64,000 nucleotides of DNA from Symsagittifera roscoffensis (Eukaryota; Xenacoelomorpha; Acoela; Convolutidae): the NCBI RefSeq assembly GCF_963678635.1, contig NC_087066.1, positions 12,632,517 through 12,696,516 on the forward strand, given 5' to 3'. Below, one piece after another: positions 33,686 to 46,098 of the stretch. The translations under genes were made by a program, and so were the position numbers. Numbering within the stretch: the stretch's first letter is position 1; each line of letters starts with the position of its first letter. The notes under the pieces were generated by a model, which did no database searches, was not told the origin of the DNA, and was given only the letters and a program-made list of their open reading frames with translations.

Positions 33686-34222
33686 ATGCAGCAGGATCCC
33701 GATCAGGCTGGAAAAGATGACAACGAAGTTTCGACGGGTGGAAGGTCCAGTCTAAATTTCAATTTTTTAGACGACTTCGAATTTGGGACAGAAACGTTAG
33801 AAGGGACGACTGGGCCAGCAGAAGGTGGAACTTCCACGCTGCAACCTCCCTCAACCTTCATGGATGTAAGCCGAATATTGCTGGAGAGCAGCTCTTATGG
33901 TAAGTTGAAAACTACCGAGATGAAACTTTTTATGAAGTCTCCGAGAAGAAGAAGAATAGAAGGCACTGCCCGAGTACCTTTCTTGGGGACATTGCCAGCA
34001 GAAGAGTGGAAAGTCCACCACAGAGACTATAAAAGTAGAACAGGGTGCAACATGGACAGAGTTGCCTTCATAAAAAAGGTCTGGAAGGTAGTTCATGGCT
34101 ACGGGAACCATTCAAAGCTGAAAACAGGTCTCAACAGACCATTGATGCGAGAGATCCTCGATAAATTGAAAGAATGTGAAATGAGATTGAGCGAGTTAAA
34201 AATCGATTCGGCCACTGACTAA
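33686..34222 (+). CDS. Acidic accessory protein, element 2 copy
   Basis: Open 178-codon frame starting at ATG 33,686. The first half is acidic and Thr/Ser-rich, the second half has F-L-G-T-L-P-A-E-E-W and a V-W-K-V-V block shared with the element 1 protein at 12,438-13,019. No recognised domain. Confidence 0.5.
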   Translation: MQQDPDQAGKDDNEVSTGGRSSLNFNFLDDFEFGTETLEGTTGPAEGGTSTLQPPSTFMDVSRILLESSSYGKLKTTEMKLFMKSPRRRRIEGTARVPFLGTLPAEEWKVHHRDYKSRTGCNMDRVAFIKKVWKVVHGYGNHSKLKTGLNRPLMREILDKLKECEMRLSELKIDSATD

Positions 34223-35571
34223 AGTGAAGTTAATTCTCCCATAAAGCCAACGCATCAGGAAGGTAGCAATGATGTAGTTTATCTTTCAAGAGCCCGAAAA
34301 GTAACGATACGATCGAAAATGGTGATTGATAAAATTAATGATATGAAGATGAAACTTGGCAGTAAAGTGACAATGAGAAAAACTGGGAAGACGAAAGTAG
34401 ACTCTGAGATCTCAGTAAAAGCTCTCAACTCAGCCAAGCAATAGCGTGTTCAAGAAGTGATGAACATGAAGCAAGGCGACGACCGATTGCCTGGCACAGA
34501 TAGGAAACTTACCGATGTGACGATGGTGCCACCCATCCTCATGGCAGGACTAAGGTCAGCCAGTTATAAAACCAAGAGGAGTGACCGCACTCTGACTGGA
34601 GCTACTTAGAGATGGAAATACTTAGCGAGTGTGGAAAAAGTACCGTACGATATTTCAGACTATCTTGCATGAACCATGGAAAGGAAAGCATCGTAGGACA
34701 GCTAATCCCTGTGGAACATGACCGATTGACAGTATCGGAAACCGTCTCGATCGACGATCCCGCTGGTTATACAAGGAGATGGTGGAGTACAGAAACTCGG
34801 GTAGAGGACAGCAAATTGCGGTAGAAAACAAACGTGCCATAGAATGGTATCTGGAGGAGATGATACAAGGCAAAACGATGAAGCAGAAGGCATACGGAAC
34901 ATTGGTCTCCTCCGAGATGCACGCAGAAACGATAGACCAGTTGGTGAGTTTACCGTGGACAGCTGTGATGTTACGACACTTTGAAGAAGAAATGAGAACC
35001 ACTCCAAAAATACACGCTCTGATAGCGATACCTTACGTGAGGACGGAGCTGCAACTTAGGATCGCTTGGTGCATGACTGGATTGACGAGGGAAGAAAGAT
35101 CAAAGGAAGAGAGGGAAAGATCAAAGGAAGAGAAGATGCTCTTGATGACCAGTGTGCGTGACCTAATGGCCCAGGAAAGGGGCGACAGTAGCGTGTGCGA
35201 AACGGAGAGATGCTCTCTGTTTCGTCCGATTCATGTTAGAACAAGTATCGGTGCCAGCATTGAATATTTATGCCAAGATGCTGAGAAAAGGCGATGATCG
35301 TGCAAAAACCTTGCTTTTACAAGCGGTTTTAGACATACATCAAAGTAAACCGATGCGAGTAATTATGAAGGAGCCTGTGGAATTGGAATTAATGAAGAAA
35401 GTTGATGAAATACGAAGATTCTCGAACAAAGAGCTGATACTTACAAAGGACTCCATGGGAGTAATTCTGAAATCCAGTGAGTATTGTGGACCAATCAAGA
35501 AAAAGTACTATAGTTACATGTCTGGAATTGTAGGGATGGCATACAACCCTTTCATCAATGAAGACATATGA
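34223..35571 (+). pseudogene. Basic accessory gene, element 2 copy
   Basis: 34,223-34,780 is too broken to follow. 34,779-35,297 carries H-F-E-E-E-M-R-T and P-Y-V-R-T, 35,233-35,571 carries D-E-I-R-R-F and G-M-A-Y-N-P-F, both matching 13,720-14,415 of element 1. An added R-S-K-E-E-R-E repeat stands near 35,095-35,130. No duplication here. Confidence 0.55.
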
Positions 35572-36985
35572 GAGTGTTTCTTCGACTACGAATAAGCTGT
35601 GTTGCTGAAATTCTGGCTGTCAAGAATTGCGACAATAAGGAGCGCTGCTAATCAGCAGGCTAAGCTGGGACTTAAGTTGAAAAAAAAGGTGACTGCACTT
35701 CAGTGCCGAAATCTGATAACCGAGCGGAATTGGGATTGGGATTCTCCGATGAAACACTGAGAAAGAGCCTAATGGTGGTGTGGGAGTTGATGAAACCATC
35801 ATGATGCCCGAGTCCTAATGCTGATTCGATACTGCGTGCGACACAGGATGTGCAGAGGGAGCTGAATTCAGAGTGTAACTTGCGTTTATAACTTGATGAC
35901 AACAGCCTCCAACAAGAGCAACAGAGAAAACAACGTGAAAATGGCTGGCTGGGCACCGGAGGACTAAGTTAAGCCTGGTAGCTGTCTGGCGAAAGTCTGT
36001 GGTTTGGAAGGTCACATGTGTGGAGGTCTTGGTTGCGTGAAGACTCTTCCAAAACAACACAAGCAATTGACGATATTGTTCGGAAATATAGTGATGAAGG
36101 CAAAACTGAAACGGAATTGATTGCAGATTGTCACGGAGAAACTGAGGTAAATCTAGTGACTGCACTAGGACTCTACAGCATGTTTGGTTTTTTAAAGTTA
36201 CTATTAAATCGAGAACAAAAGCGAGAGAAGTTCACGGCCATCAGCGTAGAAGTGTTTCTGGGAGTGTTGCAAACCAAACAGAAGTATAATGGAAGATGGA
36301 TAGAAGCTATAAAAGCAGAAAGGAACATCCGGCAGAGTGAAACTTATCGCAAACCATCGGGAGCTCGATACCTAGTGGAATCGACGTTGACTCCGGTGTG
36401 CAAATGCCGATACCCAGTGTGCTTCGTAGCAGTGAATGTGAAGAGTGCTAGGACGATCGTGGATCAAGCCTTCTCAGAGCCGAAATATGTAAGATTAGCG
36501 AGAAGGTCGGAGAAATCTTACGAGTTGCTGTGTAAGATATTCGTAGCAATTACAGAAAGAACCAAAGAACAGTTAGAGCCGATGCTGGGCAGGAAGTTCA
36601 TGGGGTATCCTAGTGGGAACTTTAGTGATTTTGAAAGAAAGAAACAGAGAGGATCATTAGCGACAGATTACAAGGCAGTAGAAAAAAATGAAGAAATCCA
36701 CCGAGTAATGATGAAAGTGGAACTTTTACTGGAAGCGTCGGGAAAGCGTTATTGGAGGAGCTCCATGTTGACGCATGATGTTTTTCCATGCCATTGCTTA
36801 CTACAAACATGATGGTATCCCGGGCGCAGTAACGTGATGCTCTCCATGGGTTTACCAGATTCATCACAGCCCGTAACGATAGTGAGAACTGGAGTTATGA
36901 TGGCAATTCGATGGCTGGAAGCTCATGTAAAGAGAACAATCGACAGGAGATGCCGATGAAAGAACAACCGCAGGAAGAGGATTGT
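35572..36985 (+). pseudogene. Large Cys-containing accessory protein, element 2 copy
   Basis: The best frame is 36,018-36,812 (264 codons) with T-A-L-G, A-F-S-E-P-K-Y-V-R-L-A-R, L-L-E-A-S-G and F-P-C-H-C as in 15,769-17,091. A TGA at 36,810-36,812 precedes a W-Y-P-G block that also continues in element 1. The upstream part (35,640-36,017) is decayed, and the SIM-like tail of element 1 is not visible here. Confidence 0.6.
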
Positions 36986-37162
36986 CTAAAAAATTTGCAA
37001 GCTTCTGATCGGTTGGTGTTTTTATTATTTTGTACAAACAATGTCTAACGATGTTTTCATGATGGTTGATCATTTTAAAAAACTTTAATACGTTTAAGCC
37101 TGATGATGCACAAATGTGCGAAAGTTTTTGTTATTTACATTTTTAAATCGCTCTATATTACG
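36986..37162. other. 3' non-coding end of element 2
   Basis: AT-rich, no frame. Directly followed by the inverted 605-bp-family repeat. Confidence 0.4.
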
Positions 37163-37450
37163 ATTGTTTATGTTCATTAGATAAAAATCATCATATCCAT
37201 CGGAGATGGATCAACCCTTTCCCTCAACATCTAGCTTCTCATTATCTGAAAATGAAGCTGATGTTAATTTAAATTCTTTTCAGATCCTTACGGGAAGCTA
37301 AAAAAACTATTACAAATGCAGTTTACAGGCTCCCTCCGAGACCCTTCCGGATTGTTGAATCCGGTTGAGAGCTGTCTTCTTCGCGTGAAATCCTCCCGAT
37401 AACCCTTCTGATTCTTGCTTATTGCTCGATAATCAATAAAAATTGTATGT
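37163..37450 (-). repeat. Dispersed ~605-bp repeat, truncated inverted copy 2
   Basis: The reverse complement matches the right half of 19,661-20,272 and of 63,394-64,000, including the terminal tagataaaaatcatcat, the tagcttccc block and the ccggattcaacaatccgg block. The left half of the family is missing. Confidence 0.7.
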
Positions 37451-38044
37451 GTACCATTGTTTAACTTCTTCAAATAATGTAGAGCCTAATTTCAATCTTC
37501 TTCTTTATCGCTTGTACATTTAATCTCTACTAGTGGTTTTAGTTGTCGCGAAAAACAAAATCTTTACGTATCATGCACGCCCAATTCAAAACAGTTTTAA
37601 TAAATCTGCCAATTCAAATTCACCCCTCCGAATACTTTCATATTTACGATTAACACCGTAGGGTTTTGAAATTTTACTGCTACCGGTTATTTAAGGAGGA
37701 AATTGAAAATGCGTTAAAATTGTAATTTGAAACAAATGTTTTTGCACCTTGTTGTGCATCTTCAGCTTTTTAAAATTTAAACTATTTGTATAAATTAATC
37801 AGAAAACATAAAAAAAGTCATAGATGTCAATATTTAAAAATTAAAAAAATAACCAATCGCAACTTTACAAGTTTTACTAAAATTATGTTACAACTTTTAT
37901 GTTACAATTTTATTCATTTGGTCACAAATTTCTGAGAGTTTTCGATTTTTTTGTTTTTACAACTTCGTTTTGTCGCTAAGTTCACGCTAACATGTAAATT
38001 ATTTCAATATTTTTTGTTTTAACGAAAATTTTTTGGTTCTGGAA
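37451..38044. other. AT-rich non-coding DNA
   Basis: No frame or repeat recognised. It lies downstream of the Penelope-like endonuclease on the minus strand and may include that element's 3' untranslated region. Confidence 0.5.
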
Positions 38045-38437
38045 CTATAGCCTTAGTGTCAGCTTCCTCTTTCTAAACTCGTCGCGTGAGTTAATTGCCG
38101 GTCCTTTTCTAATGTGCAGCGCCCCTAATGAAAGTAAATTATTGCTGCTGAAGGTCTGGTCGATTATCATCCAATTAAACTCCGACCTAGCACTATCATT
38201 GCCACACTGCCTTATTTGCTGTCCAACTGGGGTATCCTCTTTTCCTTGTTCCTCAATCTTTGTGGTGAGAGGTCGGACCGTCTGGCCAACATAGATGGGT
38301 TTGCACCCACAACAATCAAGTCGGTACACCACTTTTGATTTAAGTTCACTGGAAAAGGAGGTTTTTAAAGGGGGCATACAAGTTTTGATTTTCCTCCTCG
38401 TGAATATTATCTGCTCATTTGTAAAATTGCGCACTTT
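38045..38437 (-). pseudogene. Penelope-like element, GIY-YIG endonuclease (3' part, split by Maverick)
   Basis: The minus strand encodes V-V-Y-R-L-D-C-C-G-C followed by Y-V-G-Q-T-V-R-P-L, the GIY-YIG-type nuclease with the Cys pair typical of Penelope-like elements. Further on, F-N-W-M-I-I-D and A-L-H-I-R-K-G-P match the family's second half. The position expected to be the catalytic Glu before A-L-H-I is Gly here (inference from family knowledge), and an expected His after the first Glu is Gln. The frame enters from the Maverick boundary at 38,437; the upstream part of the gene resumes in the same phase at 61,263. Confidence 0.8.
38432..38437. repeat. Target-site duplication, left copy (cacttt)
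   Basis: Six bases immediately outside the left Maverick terminus, identical to 61,263-61,268, 61,002-61,007 and 58,523-58,528 outside the right termini. Six bases is the usual length for Maverick/Polinton insertions. Confidence 0.93.
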
Positions 38438-38930
38438 AGTAGTAGATGTTGAGGCTGTTCAGGGGGCCCCTGCTGACCCCCATTTATTAAGATAGGGAAA
38501 AGAGCATCCGGTCAGCAAGCTATGTATTAGAATTGGGTATAGAGTGCACAATGTATTAAGATAGGGAATACCGATGGTAAGGTTTCAGTGTGATGGTGAG
38601 ATTTGTAGGTTTCAGTGTGATGGTAAGAAAACGTAGTTTTTGTGTGGAAATGTCTAGTTTTTTCGCGAAAATGTTGGCGCGCGTTAACTAATTTGTAAAT
38701 ATCAAAGGTTAATTACGTGTAGGTTGTGTTTTTACGTGTAGGTTGTGAAGGTTTTTAGTTAGTTTTTCGATACATGGTAAGTCAATGGTAAAAGTTTTTT
38801 GGTAAAAACTTTGAATTTTTATGAAACAATTTTCAAAAAAACTTCAAAACACGATTAGATTAGCTATTATTTGACCTAAATTATTAGATAATCTTACTTG
38901 CTATCTAATTGAAACAATGCTGAAACCTAC
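38438..38930 (+). repeat. Maverick left terminal inverted repeat
   Basis: 493 bp, inverted match to 58,043-58,522 and 60,511-61,001. It contains repeated ttaagataggg and ggtttcagtgtgatggt motifs near the tip and a gcgcgc block. Confidence 0.92.
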
Positions 38931-41900
38931 TGAAAAATCTAAAAAAATCAAGGTTTTTTTGGAAAAAAATTGCAAAAAATTCAAGTTTTTGGAAAAAATT
39001 GCAAAATTTGAAGTTTTTTGGAAAAAATTTGCAAAATCTTATAAATTTGGTTGATTTTTTCGTTGCTTCTGATCTAGTTGAAACAATATACGTAGAGAGT
39101 TTGAAATTGAGTTCAAATTGTATTTTGAACGGCATCATAATGAGACAATGATACGAAAACGTAAATAAAATTTTCGATTTTTCCAAAAATTTTAAACAAA
39201 TATTGAAATACGATAATTGAGCTAGAAAGTGGGTTATATAATGCTCTCAACATTATCAAGAAAGCTCATAACGGCTGAGTCGATAATAAATCTTCTCGTA
39301 TTTCAAAATTAATTTTGGGAAAATAGTGAAATTAATCGTAATTTTTGAGAAAGTATAGTAAAAAATAATGGAATCTGTCCAAAATTTTCCATTTTTAACC
39401 TTTTTTTGGTGATTAATTGATTTTTCATTCAATTCAGGGTGAATTGAAATATGACTCTCAAATTCAATTGAACATTAAGAGCAAAATTCTACGAAGTTTC
39501 TAGATCAAACTCCATGATTTAACTCCTCAGTTTTTTCTCAATGATTAACTCAATTTTGTACAAAAATTACAACTTCTGAGTATTTTTTCACGTTAATAAT
39601 AATGAATTTCAGATCAATGATGGAAAATGAACAGTTAATTGCTAAAATTGACTGAAAAATTTGATATATTTTTCTTAAAAGTTTCTTCGATATTGGTTCA
39701 AATTCAAAAAAATCGTCTTCATAACTGATGATTATCTCTCTGTTGCTTCTGCAACATAATTTTCATGATTTTCCGAAGAAACGTTCTATGTTTTTTATGG
39801 TTATTCTTGCTTTCTGCTTAATGCATGTTTTCGCCATGAACACACTTTGCAAGAAAATTTAGTCAGAACTGGAGAATTTAGGAGGAAAATAGTATCAATT
39901 GAACGAACAGTTTGCTGGCAGAGATGAACTTAGAACTGATACCGTCTGGTTATTACGATAAAAATTGTTAATGTATTCCGCAAGGTTTCTTTGTTTAGTT
40001 GCTGCAGTAAACTGTTTAAGCGAAAATACAATATTTGGGATCAATAACTGTCACTTTTCCGGAAAAGTAGTTATTTTATCATGATTTTCCGTAGTAATGT
40101 TCTATGTTTTAAGGTTATTCTTGCTTTCTGCTTAATGCATATTTTCGTCATTAAACACCTTTTGCAAGAGAATTTAGTCAGAACTGGAGAATTTAGGAGG
40201 AATATAGTATCAATTGAACGAACAGTTTGCTGGCAGAGATGAAATTAGAACTGATACCGTCTGGTTATTACGATAAAAATTGTAAATATCTTCCTCCAGG
40301 TTCCCTTGTTTAGTTGCTACAGTAAACTATTTAAGCAAAAATACAAAACTTGGGATCAATAACTGTCACTTTTCTTGAAAAATAGTTATTTTATCATGAT
40401 TTTCCGTAGTAATGTTCTATGTTTTAAGGTTATTCTTGCTTTCCGCTTAATGCATATTTTCGTCACTAAACACCTTTTGCAAGAGAATTTAATCAGAATT
40501 GGAGACTATAGGAGGAATATAGTATCAATTAAACGAACAATTTGCTGGCAGAGATGAAATTAGAACTGATACCGTCTGATTATTTTTGATAAAAATTGTA
40601 AATGTCTTCCTCAATGTTCCCTTGTTCAGTTGCTACCATAAACTATTTAAGCAAAAATACATTTTTTGGGATCAATAACTATCACTTTTCTTGCAAAATT
40701 TTTTTAAGAAAAGTTTTTTATTCTTAGATTATAACGGAAATTTTCTCAAAAATACCCCAGTGAGAAAAAATCGGTGCTAGTTAAAGCATTCAAAAACAAA
40801 TGTAAAAAATGAGAATAAAAAGTTCATTTTTATGATTTAGGAACAAATTGGGAGCAACTCTATTAGTTATAATCTGAAAATCTTCGGAATTACGCAAGGG
40901 AACCTAATCCTAACATCTACAATATAAAAACTTCTAAAAGAGCGAGTCTCAAAAAATTGATTTAGCAAAGCAAATCAAGGTGCAAACTGGAACAATTGTG
41001 TAATTTTCCAATTTTTTTTAAGAAAAAAGCTCTATTTAGTAAAAATGTAGTAATGTATTGTATAAAGTGTTGTTTTTTGTATGTAGTATTGTGTATGTAT
41101 GTAGTTTTGTGTTTTGTATATAGCAAGGAGGAAATGTAGATCTAGAAAGCAAGTTTTTGAATTATGCTTTATGTATCTTCTTCCAAAAGATGTCGAATTG
41201 GGTTTGCTTCACAAAAATTATCCTCAAAACATTTGATCTTTCATATAAAGTACCTAATATATCAAATGATAACAATTTTTTTCAATGAATTACGCATAAA
41301 TATAAGACTTTGAGAATTTTTATGTCGGATTTTTTCTCAAGATATACTTTATAAGCTAAATTTTAGTAAAATTATCTCAAAACTCCCAAGGAATAAATTG
41401 AATTTCTATCTCATTTTAGAATTTTCTCAGTTTCTGCTTCATCTACTATCTACCAAATGAATTCAATTTGAGCAAATTTTTGCTTGAAAAGTGAATTTTA
41501 GATGGAAAAATGTATCGTTTCAACGAACGTTCAAAAATCCGAAGCTGAATTAATACCATAAATTCTTTACTAAAAGCCCTTAAAAGATTTTCTGAGCCTC
41601 ATAACTGTATAATGCTGTTTTAAATCTGAATTTTTATTTTAGACTAAATTTTTAGTTGAAATGATGTATATCATTATCTTGAAACTTTCAAACTTAGCAA
41701 AACATACATTTTTTCCAGGTCATTTATCAATTTTTTTTCTGAAATCATCAAAAAAAACAATAGAAAAACATAATTCTTAATAAGTCAAACCACATTATCT
41801 GCTTAAAAAGCTCTACTCTATGGACACTTTTACAAGCACTAAACAAGGAAAACTTTAAAATAGTAACTACAAACAACCTTTTAATTAGTTGATGTTTTCC

Positions 41901-42230
41901 AAAAATCCAAGTTTTACAATTTTTATACGAATTCTTAAATACTCATCAGCATATGTTATGTTTTACTACAAATTTATCACAACAAAGTCTCCGCAAGCTT
42001 GCAACCAAGGGAGTTTTTACTGTTGATTAAAGGTTTTCGGATCGAGTTCTATTGAAAGTTTCATGACAATTTGAACTCAATTTTTGCTGTCTTTAACATC
42101 AATCAAAATTTTTGAATAAAAAAATAAATGACAGTTCAGTTAATGTAATGAAAACACTGTATAATTTCTGACTAGATTTGTTACAATTGCTGAGACTTTC
42201 AAGATTCAGTAAAAATTAATAACCATAGTA
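38931..42230. other. Long non-coding AT-rich stretch of unit A
   Basis: No convincing protein in 3.3 kb on either strand; the few short frames are low-complexity Phe/Lys runs. It holds the 316-bp repeat array. It could be an intron or 3' region of the zinc-finger gene, whose first exon ends in a good donor site. Copy B (43,150-45,860) is equally non-coding. Confidence 0.55.
39764..40700. repeat. 316-bp tandem repeat, three units (unit A)
   Basis: Units begin with catgattttcc at 39,764, 40,080 and 40,395. Each contains ttctatgtttt, tggcagagatgaa and ctgataccgtctg. Units differ by a few per cent. Confidence 0.9.
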
Positions 42231-42234
42231 ATTT

Positions 42235-42495
42235 CTATGTTTTTTTTAAAAAAATTAAAAATTTTACCTTCTCCTGAAGTGCGTTTGGAGACTGCTGAGC
42301 ACATAATTCAACATTATGCTGAAAATGCTTCTTCTTGAAATGATTAGCGAGTTCCTCGCTGCTATAAGTATAAAAATTACAGTTAGAACACTTCAAAACA
42401 CCACATGTTCTACGATGTCTTGATGCATCTTTGTGAGTGTATTCTCTGCCACATTCAAGACATGCAACTCTTTCGTTTCTATTGAGTGACGGCAT
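42235..42495 (-). CDS. Stand-alone zinc-finger protein, exon 1 (unit A)
   Basis: ATG at 42,493-42,495. Two fingers are visible: C-x2-C-x11-H-x3-C and C-x2-C-x12-H-x4-H. The protein begins M-P-S-L-N-R-N-E and closely resembles the N-terminus of the Maverick polymerase gene (M-P-A-L-N-R-N-E at 52,359), so it is a detached relative of that domain. Exon 1 probably ends at 42,268 with the donor AAG/GTAAAA; the continuing frame to 42,235 would then be intron. No downstream exon was identified. It may bind nucleic acid; role unknown. Confidence 0.65.
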   Translation of the reverse strand: MPSLNRNERVACLECGREYTHKDASRHRRTCGVLKCSNCNFYTYSSEELANHFKKKHFQHNVELCAQQSPNALQEKVKFLIFLKKT

Positions 42496-42520
42496 CTCAA
42501 TAAGAAAGAAAAATTAAATG

Positions 42521-42850
42521 GGTTTCAGTGTGATGGTAAGAAAACGTAATTTTTGTGTAGAAATGTCTAATTTTTTCTCAAAAATGTTGGCGCGCAATAA
42601 CTAATTTCTAAATATCAAAGGTTAATTACGTGTAGGTTGTGTAATGAAGGACTTTTAGTTAGTTTTTTGATACATGGTAAGTCAATGGTAAGAGTTTTTT
42701 GGTAAAAACCTGGAATTTTTTTGAAAAAATTTTCAAAAAAACTTCAAAACACGATAAGATTACCTATTATTTGACCTAATTTATTAAATAATCTTACTTT
42801 CTATCTAATTGAAACAATGCTGAAACCTACTGAAACTTTGAAAAAACTCA
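42521..42850 (+). repeat. Internal copy of inverted-repeat sequence at duplication junction
   Basis: About 330 bp matching the inner two-thirds of the left terminal repeat (38,608-38,930), now internal because the 3.9-kb duplication began inside the terminal repeat. Confidence 0.88.
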
Positions 42851-43150
42851 AGGTTTTTGGAAAAAAATTACAAAAACTTCAAGTTTTTGGAAAAAAGTGC
42901 AAAATTTGAAGTTTTTGGAAAAAATTTGCAAAATCTTATAGATTTGGTTAATTTTTTCGTTGATTCTGATCTAGTTGAAACAATATACGTACGTACAGAG
43001 TTTGAAATTGAGTTCAAATTGTATTTTGAATGGCATCATAATGAGACAATGATACGAAAACGTAAATAAATTTTCGATTTTTCCAAAAATTTAATCAAAA
43101 TTTTGAAATACGATAAGTTTTAGCATTATTCGAGCTAGAAAGTGGGTTGA

Positions 43151-45860
43151 ATAAAGCTCTCAACATTAACAAGAAAGCTCAAAACGGCTGAGTCAATATT
43201 AAAACTTCTCATATTTCAAAATTATTTATGGGAAAATAGTGAAATTAATCGTAATTTTTGAGAAAGTATAGTAAAAAATAATGGAATCTGTCAAAAATTT
43301 TCCATTTTTAACCTTTTTTTGGTGATTAATTGATTTTTCATTCAATTCAGGGTGAATTGAAATATGACTCTCAAATTCAATTGAACATTAAGAGCAAAAT
43401 TCTACGAAGTTTCTAGATCAAACTCCATGATTTAACTCCTCAGTTTTTTCTCAATGATTAACTCAATTTTGTACAAAAATTACAACTTCTGAGTATTTTT
43501 TCACCCTAATAATAATGAATTTCAGATCAATGATGGAAAATGAACAGTTAATTGCTAAAATTGACTGAAAAATTTGATATATTTTTCTTAAAAGTTTCTT
43601 CGATATTGGTTCAAATTCAAAAAAATCGTCTTCATAACTGATGATTATCTCTCTGTTGCTTCTGCAACATAATTTTCATGATTTTCCCAAGAAACGTTCT
43701 ATGTTTTTTATGGTTATTCTTGCTTTCTGCTTAATGCATGTTTTCGCCATGAACACACTTTGCAAGAAAATTTAGTCAGAACTGGAGAATTTAGGAGGAA
43801 AATAGTATCAATTGAACAAACAGTTTGCTGGCAGAGATGAAATTAGAACTGATACCGTCTGGTTATTACGATAAAAATTGTACATGTCTTCCTCAAGGTT
43901 TCTTTGTTTAGTTGCTACAGTAAACTATTTAAGCAAAAATACAATGTTTGGCATCAATAACTGTCTCTTTTCTGGAAAAATAGTTATTTTATCATGATTT
44001 TCCGTAGTAATGTTCTATGTTTTAAGGTTATTCTTGCTTTCCGCTTAATGCATATTTTCGTCACTAAACACCTTTTGCAAGAGAATTTAATCAGAATTGG
44101 AGAATATAGGAGGAATATAATATCAATTAAACGAACAATTTGCTGGCAGATATGAAATTAGAACTGATACCGTCTGATTATTTTTGATAGAAATTGTAAA
44201 TGTCTTCCTCAAGGTTCCCTTGTTCAGTTGCTACCATAAACTATTTAAGAAAAAATACAATTTTTGCGATCAGTAACTATCACTTTTCTTGCAAAATGTT
44301 TTTTTAACAATAGTTTTTTATTCCTTATTTATAACGGAAATTTTCTCAAAAATACCCCAGTGAGAAAAAATCGGTGCTAGTTAAAGCATTCAAAAACAAA
44401 TGTAAAAAATGAGAATAAAAAGTTCATCTTTACGATTTAGGAACAAATTGGGAGCAACTCTATTAGTTATAATCTGAAAATCTTCGGAATTACGCAAGGG
44501 AACCTAATCCTAACATCTACAATATAAAAACTTCTAAAAGAGCGAGTCTCAAAAAATTGATTTAGCAAAGCAAATCAAGGTGCACACTGGAACAATTGTG
44601 TAATTTTCCAATTTTTTTTAAGAAAAAAACTCTATTTAGTAAAAATGTAGTAATGTATTGTATAAAGTGTTGTATTTTGTATGTAGTATTGCTTATGTAT
44701 GTAGTTTTGTGTATTGTATGTAGCAAGGAGGAAATGTAGATCTAGAAAGCAAGTTTTTTTATATTATACTTTATGTATCTTCTTCCAAAAGATGTCGAAT
44801 TGGGTTTGCTTCACAAAAATTATCCTCAAAACATTTGATCTTTTATATAAAGTACCTAATATATCAAATGATAACAATTTTTTTCAATGAATTACGCATA
44901 AATATAAGACTTTGAGAATTTTTATGTCGGATTTTTTCTCAAGATATACTTTATAAGCTAAATTTTAGTAAAATTATCTCAAAACTCCTAAGGAATAAAT
45001 TGAATTTCTATCTCATTTTAGAATTTTCTCAGTTTCTGATTCATCTTCTATCTACCAAATGAATCCAATTTGACCAAATTTTTGCTTGAAAAGTGAATTT
45101 TAGATGGAAAAATGTATCGTTTCAACGAACGTTCAAAAATCCGAAGCTGAATTAATACCATAAATCCTTTACTAAAAGCCCTTAAAAGATTTTCTGAGCC
45201 CCATAACGGTATAATGCTGTTTTAAATCTGAATTTTTATTTTAGACTAAATTTTTAGTTGAAATGATGTATATCATTATCTTGAAACTTTCAAAGTTTAG
45301 CAAAACATACATTTTTTCCGGGTCATTTATCAATTTTTTTTCTGAAATCATCAAAAAAAACAATAGAAAAACATAATTTTTAATAAGTCAAACCACATTA
45401 TCTGCTTAAAAAGCTCTACTCTATGGACACTTTTACAAGCACTAAACAAGGAAAACTTTAAAATAGTAACTACAAAAAACCTTTCAATTAGTTGATGTTT
45501 TCCAAAAATCCAAGTTTTACAATTTTTATACGAATTCTTAAATACTCATTAGCATATGTTATGTTTTACTACAAATTTATCACAACAAAGTCTCCGCAAG
45601 CTTGCAACCAAGGGAGTTTTTACTGTTGATTAAAGGTTTTCGGATCGAGTTCTATGGAAAGTTTCATGACAATTTGAACTCAATTTTTGCTGTCTTTAAC
45701 ATCAATCAAAACTTTTGAATAAAAAAATAAATGACAGTTCAGGTAATGTAATGAAAACACTGTATAATTTCTGACTAGGTTTGTTGCCATTGCTGAGACT
45801 TTCAAGATTCAGTAAAAACTAATAATCATAGTAATTTCTATGTTTTTTTTAAAAAAGTTA
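43151..45860. other. Non-coding AT-rich stretch of unit B
   Basis: Counterpart of 39,240-42,230; no gene seen. Includes the shorter 316-bp repeat array. Confidence 0.55.
43677..44290. repeat. 316-bp tandem repeat, two units (unit B)
   Basis: Units begin with catgattttcc at 43,677 and 43,993. One unit fewer than in unit A, which accounts for nearly all of the length difference between A and B. Confidence 0.9.
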
Positions 45861-45864
45861 AAAA

Positions 45865-46098
45865 TTTTACCTTCTCCTGAAGTGTGTTTGGAGACTGCTG
45901 AGCACATAATTCAACACTATGCTGAAAATGCTTCTTCTTGAGATGATTAGCGAGTTCCTCGCTGCTATAAGTATAAAAATTACAGTTAGAACACTTCAAA
46001 ACACCACATGTTCTACGATGTCTTGATGCATCTTTGTGAGTGTATTCCCTGCCACATTCAAGACATGCAACTCTTTCGTTTCTTTTCAGTGACGGTAT
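45865..46098 (-). pseudogene. Stand-alone zinc-finger protein, exon 1 (unit B), start codon lost
   Basis: Near-identical to the unit A gene with both fingers and the AAG/GTAAAA donor kept. The start codon is ATA instead of ATG (46,096-46,098) and an Asn near the N-terminus is Lys. Without another start it should not be translated. This copy, not A, has the CCAAT promoter array directly upstream, so B is probably the ancestral locus and A the displaced copy. Confidence 0.65.

Larger units (their letters stand above)
19265..37080 (+). mobile_element. Ty3/gypsy-type LTR retroelement with accessory region (element 2, decayed)
   Basis: Collinear with element 1: gag, protease, RT, RNase H, integrase, then the same accessory gene order for about 10 kb. 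Almost every gene carries frameshifts, stops or small deletions, more than in element 1. Protein similarity to element 1 is clear but DNA similarity is low, so the two are separate family members and not a recent tandem duplication. Both face the same way. The ends are approximate because no LTR pair was identified. Confidence 0.78.

Noticed and set aside
38905-39186. Minus-strand 93-codon frame rich in Phe and Lys (and plus-strand 42,857-43,069)
   Set aside because: Low-complexity product of AT-rich terminal-repeat DNA; the two duplicate copies do not preserve the same frame.
40375-40557. 60-codon frame inside the 316-bp repeat array
   Set aside because: Open in only one of five repeat units, so not a gene.
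39764-40700. Regular repeat array considered as a CRISPR array
   Set aside because: Units are contiguous 316-bp tandem repeats without variable spacers, in a eukaryotic transposon; no cas genes.
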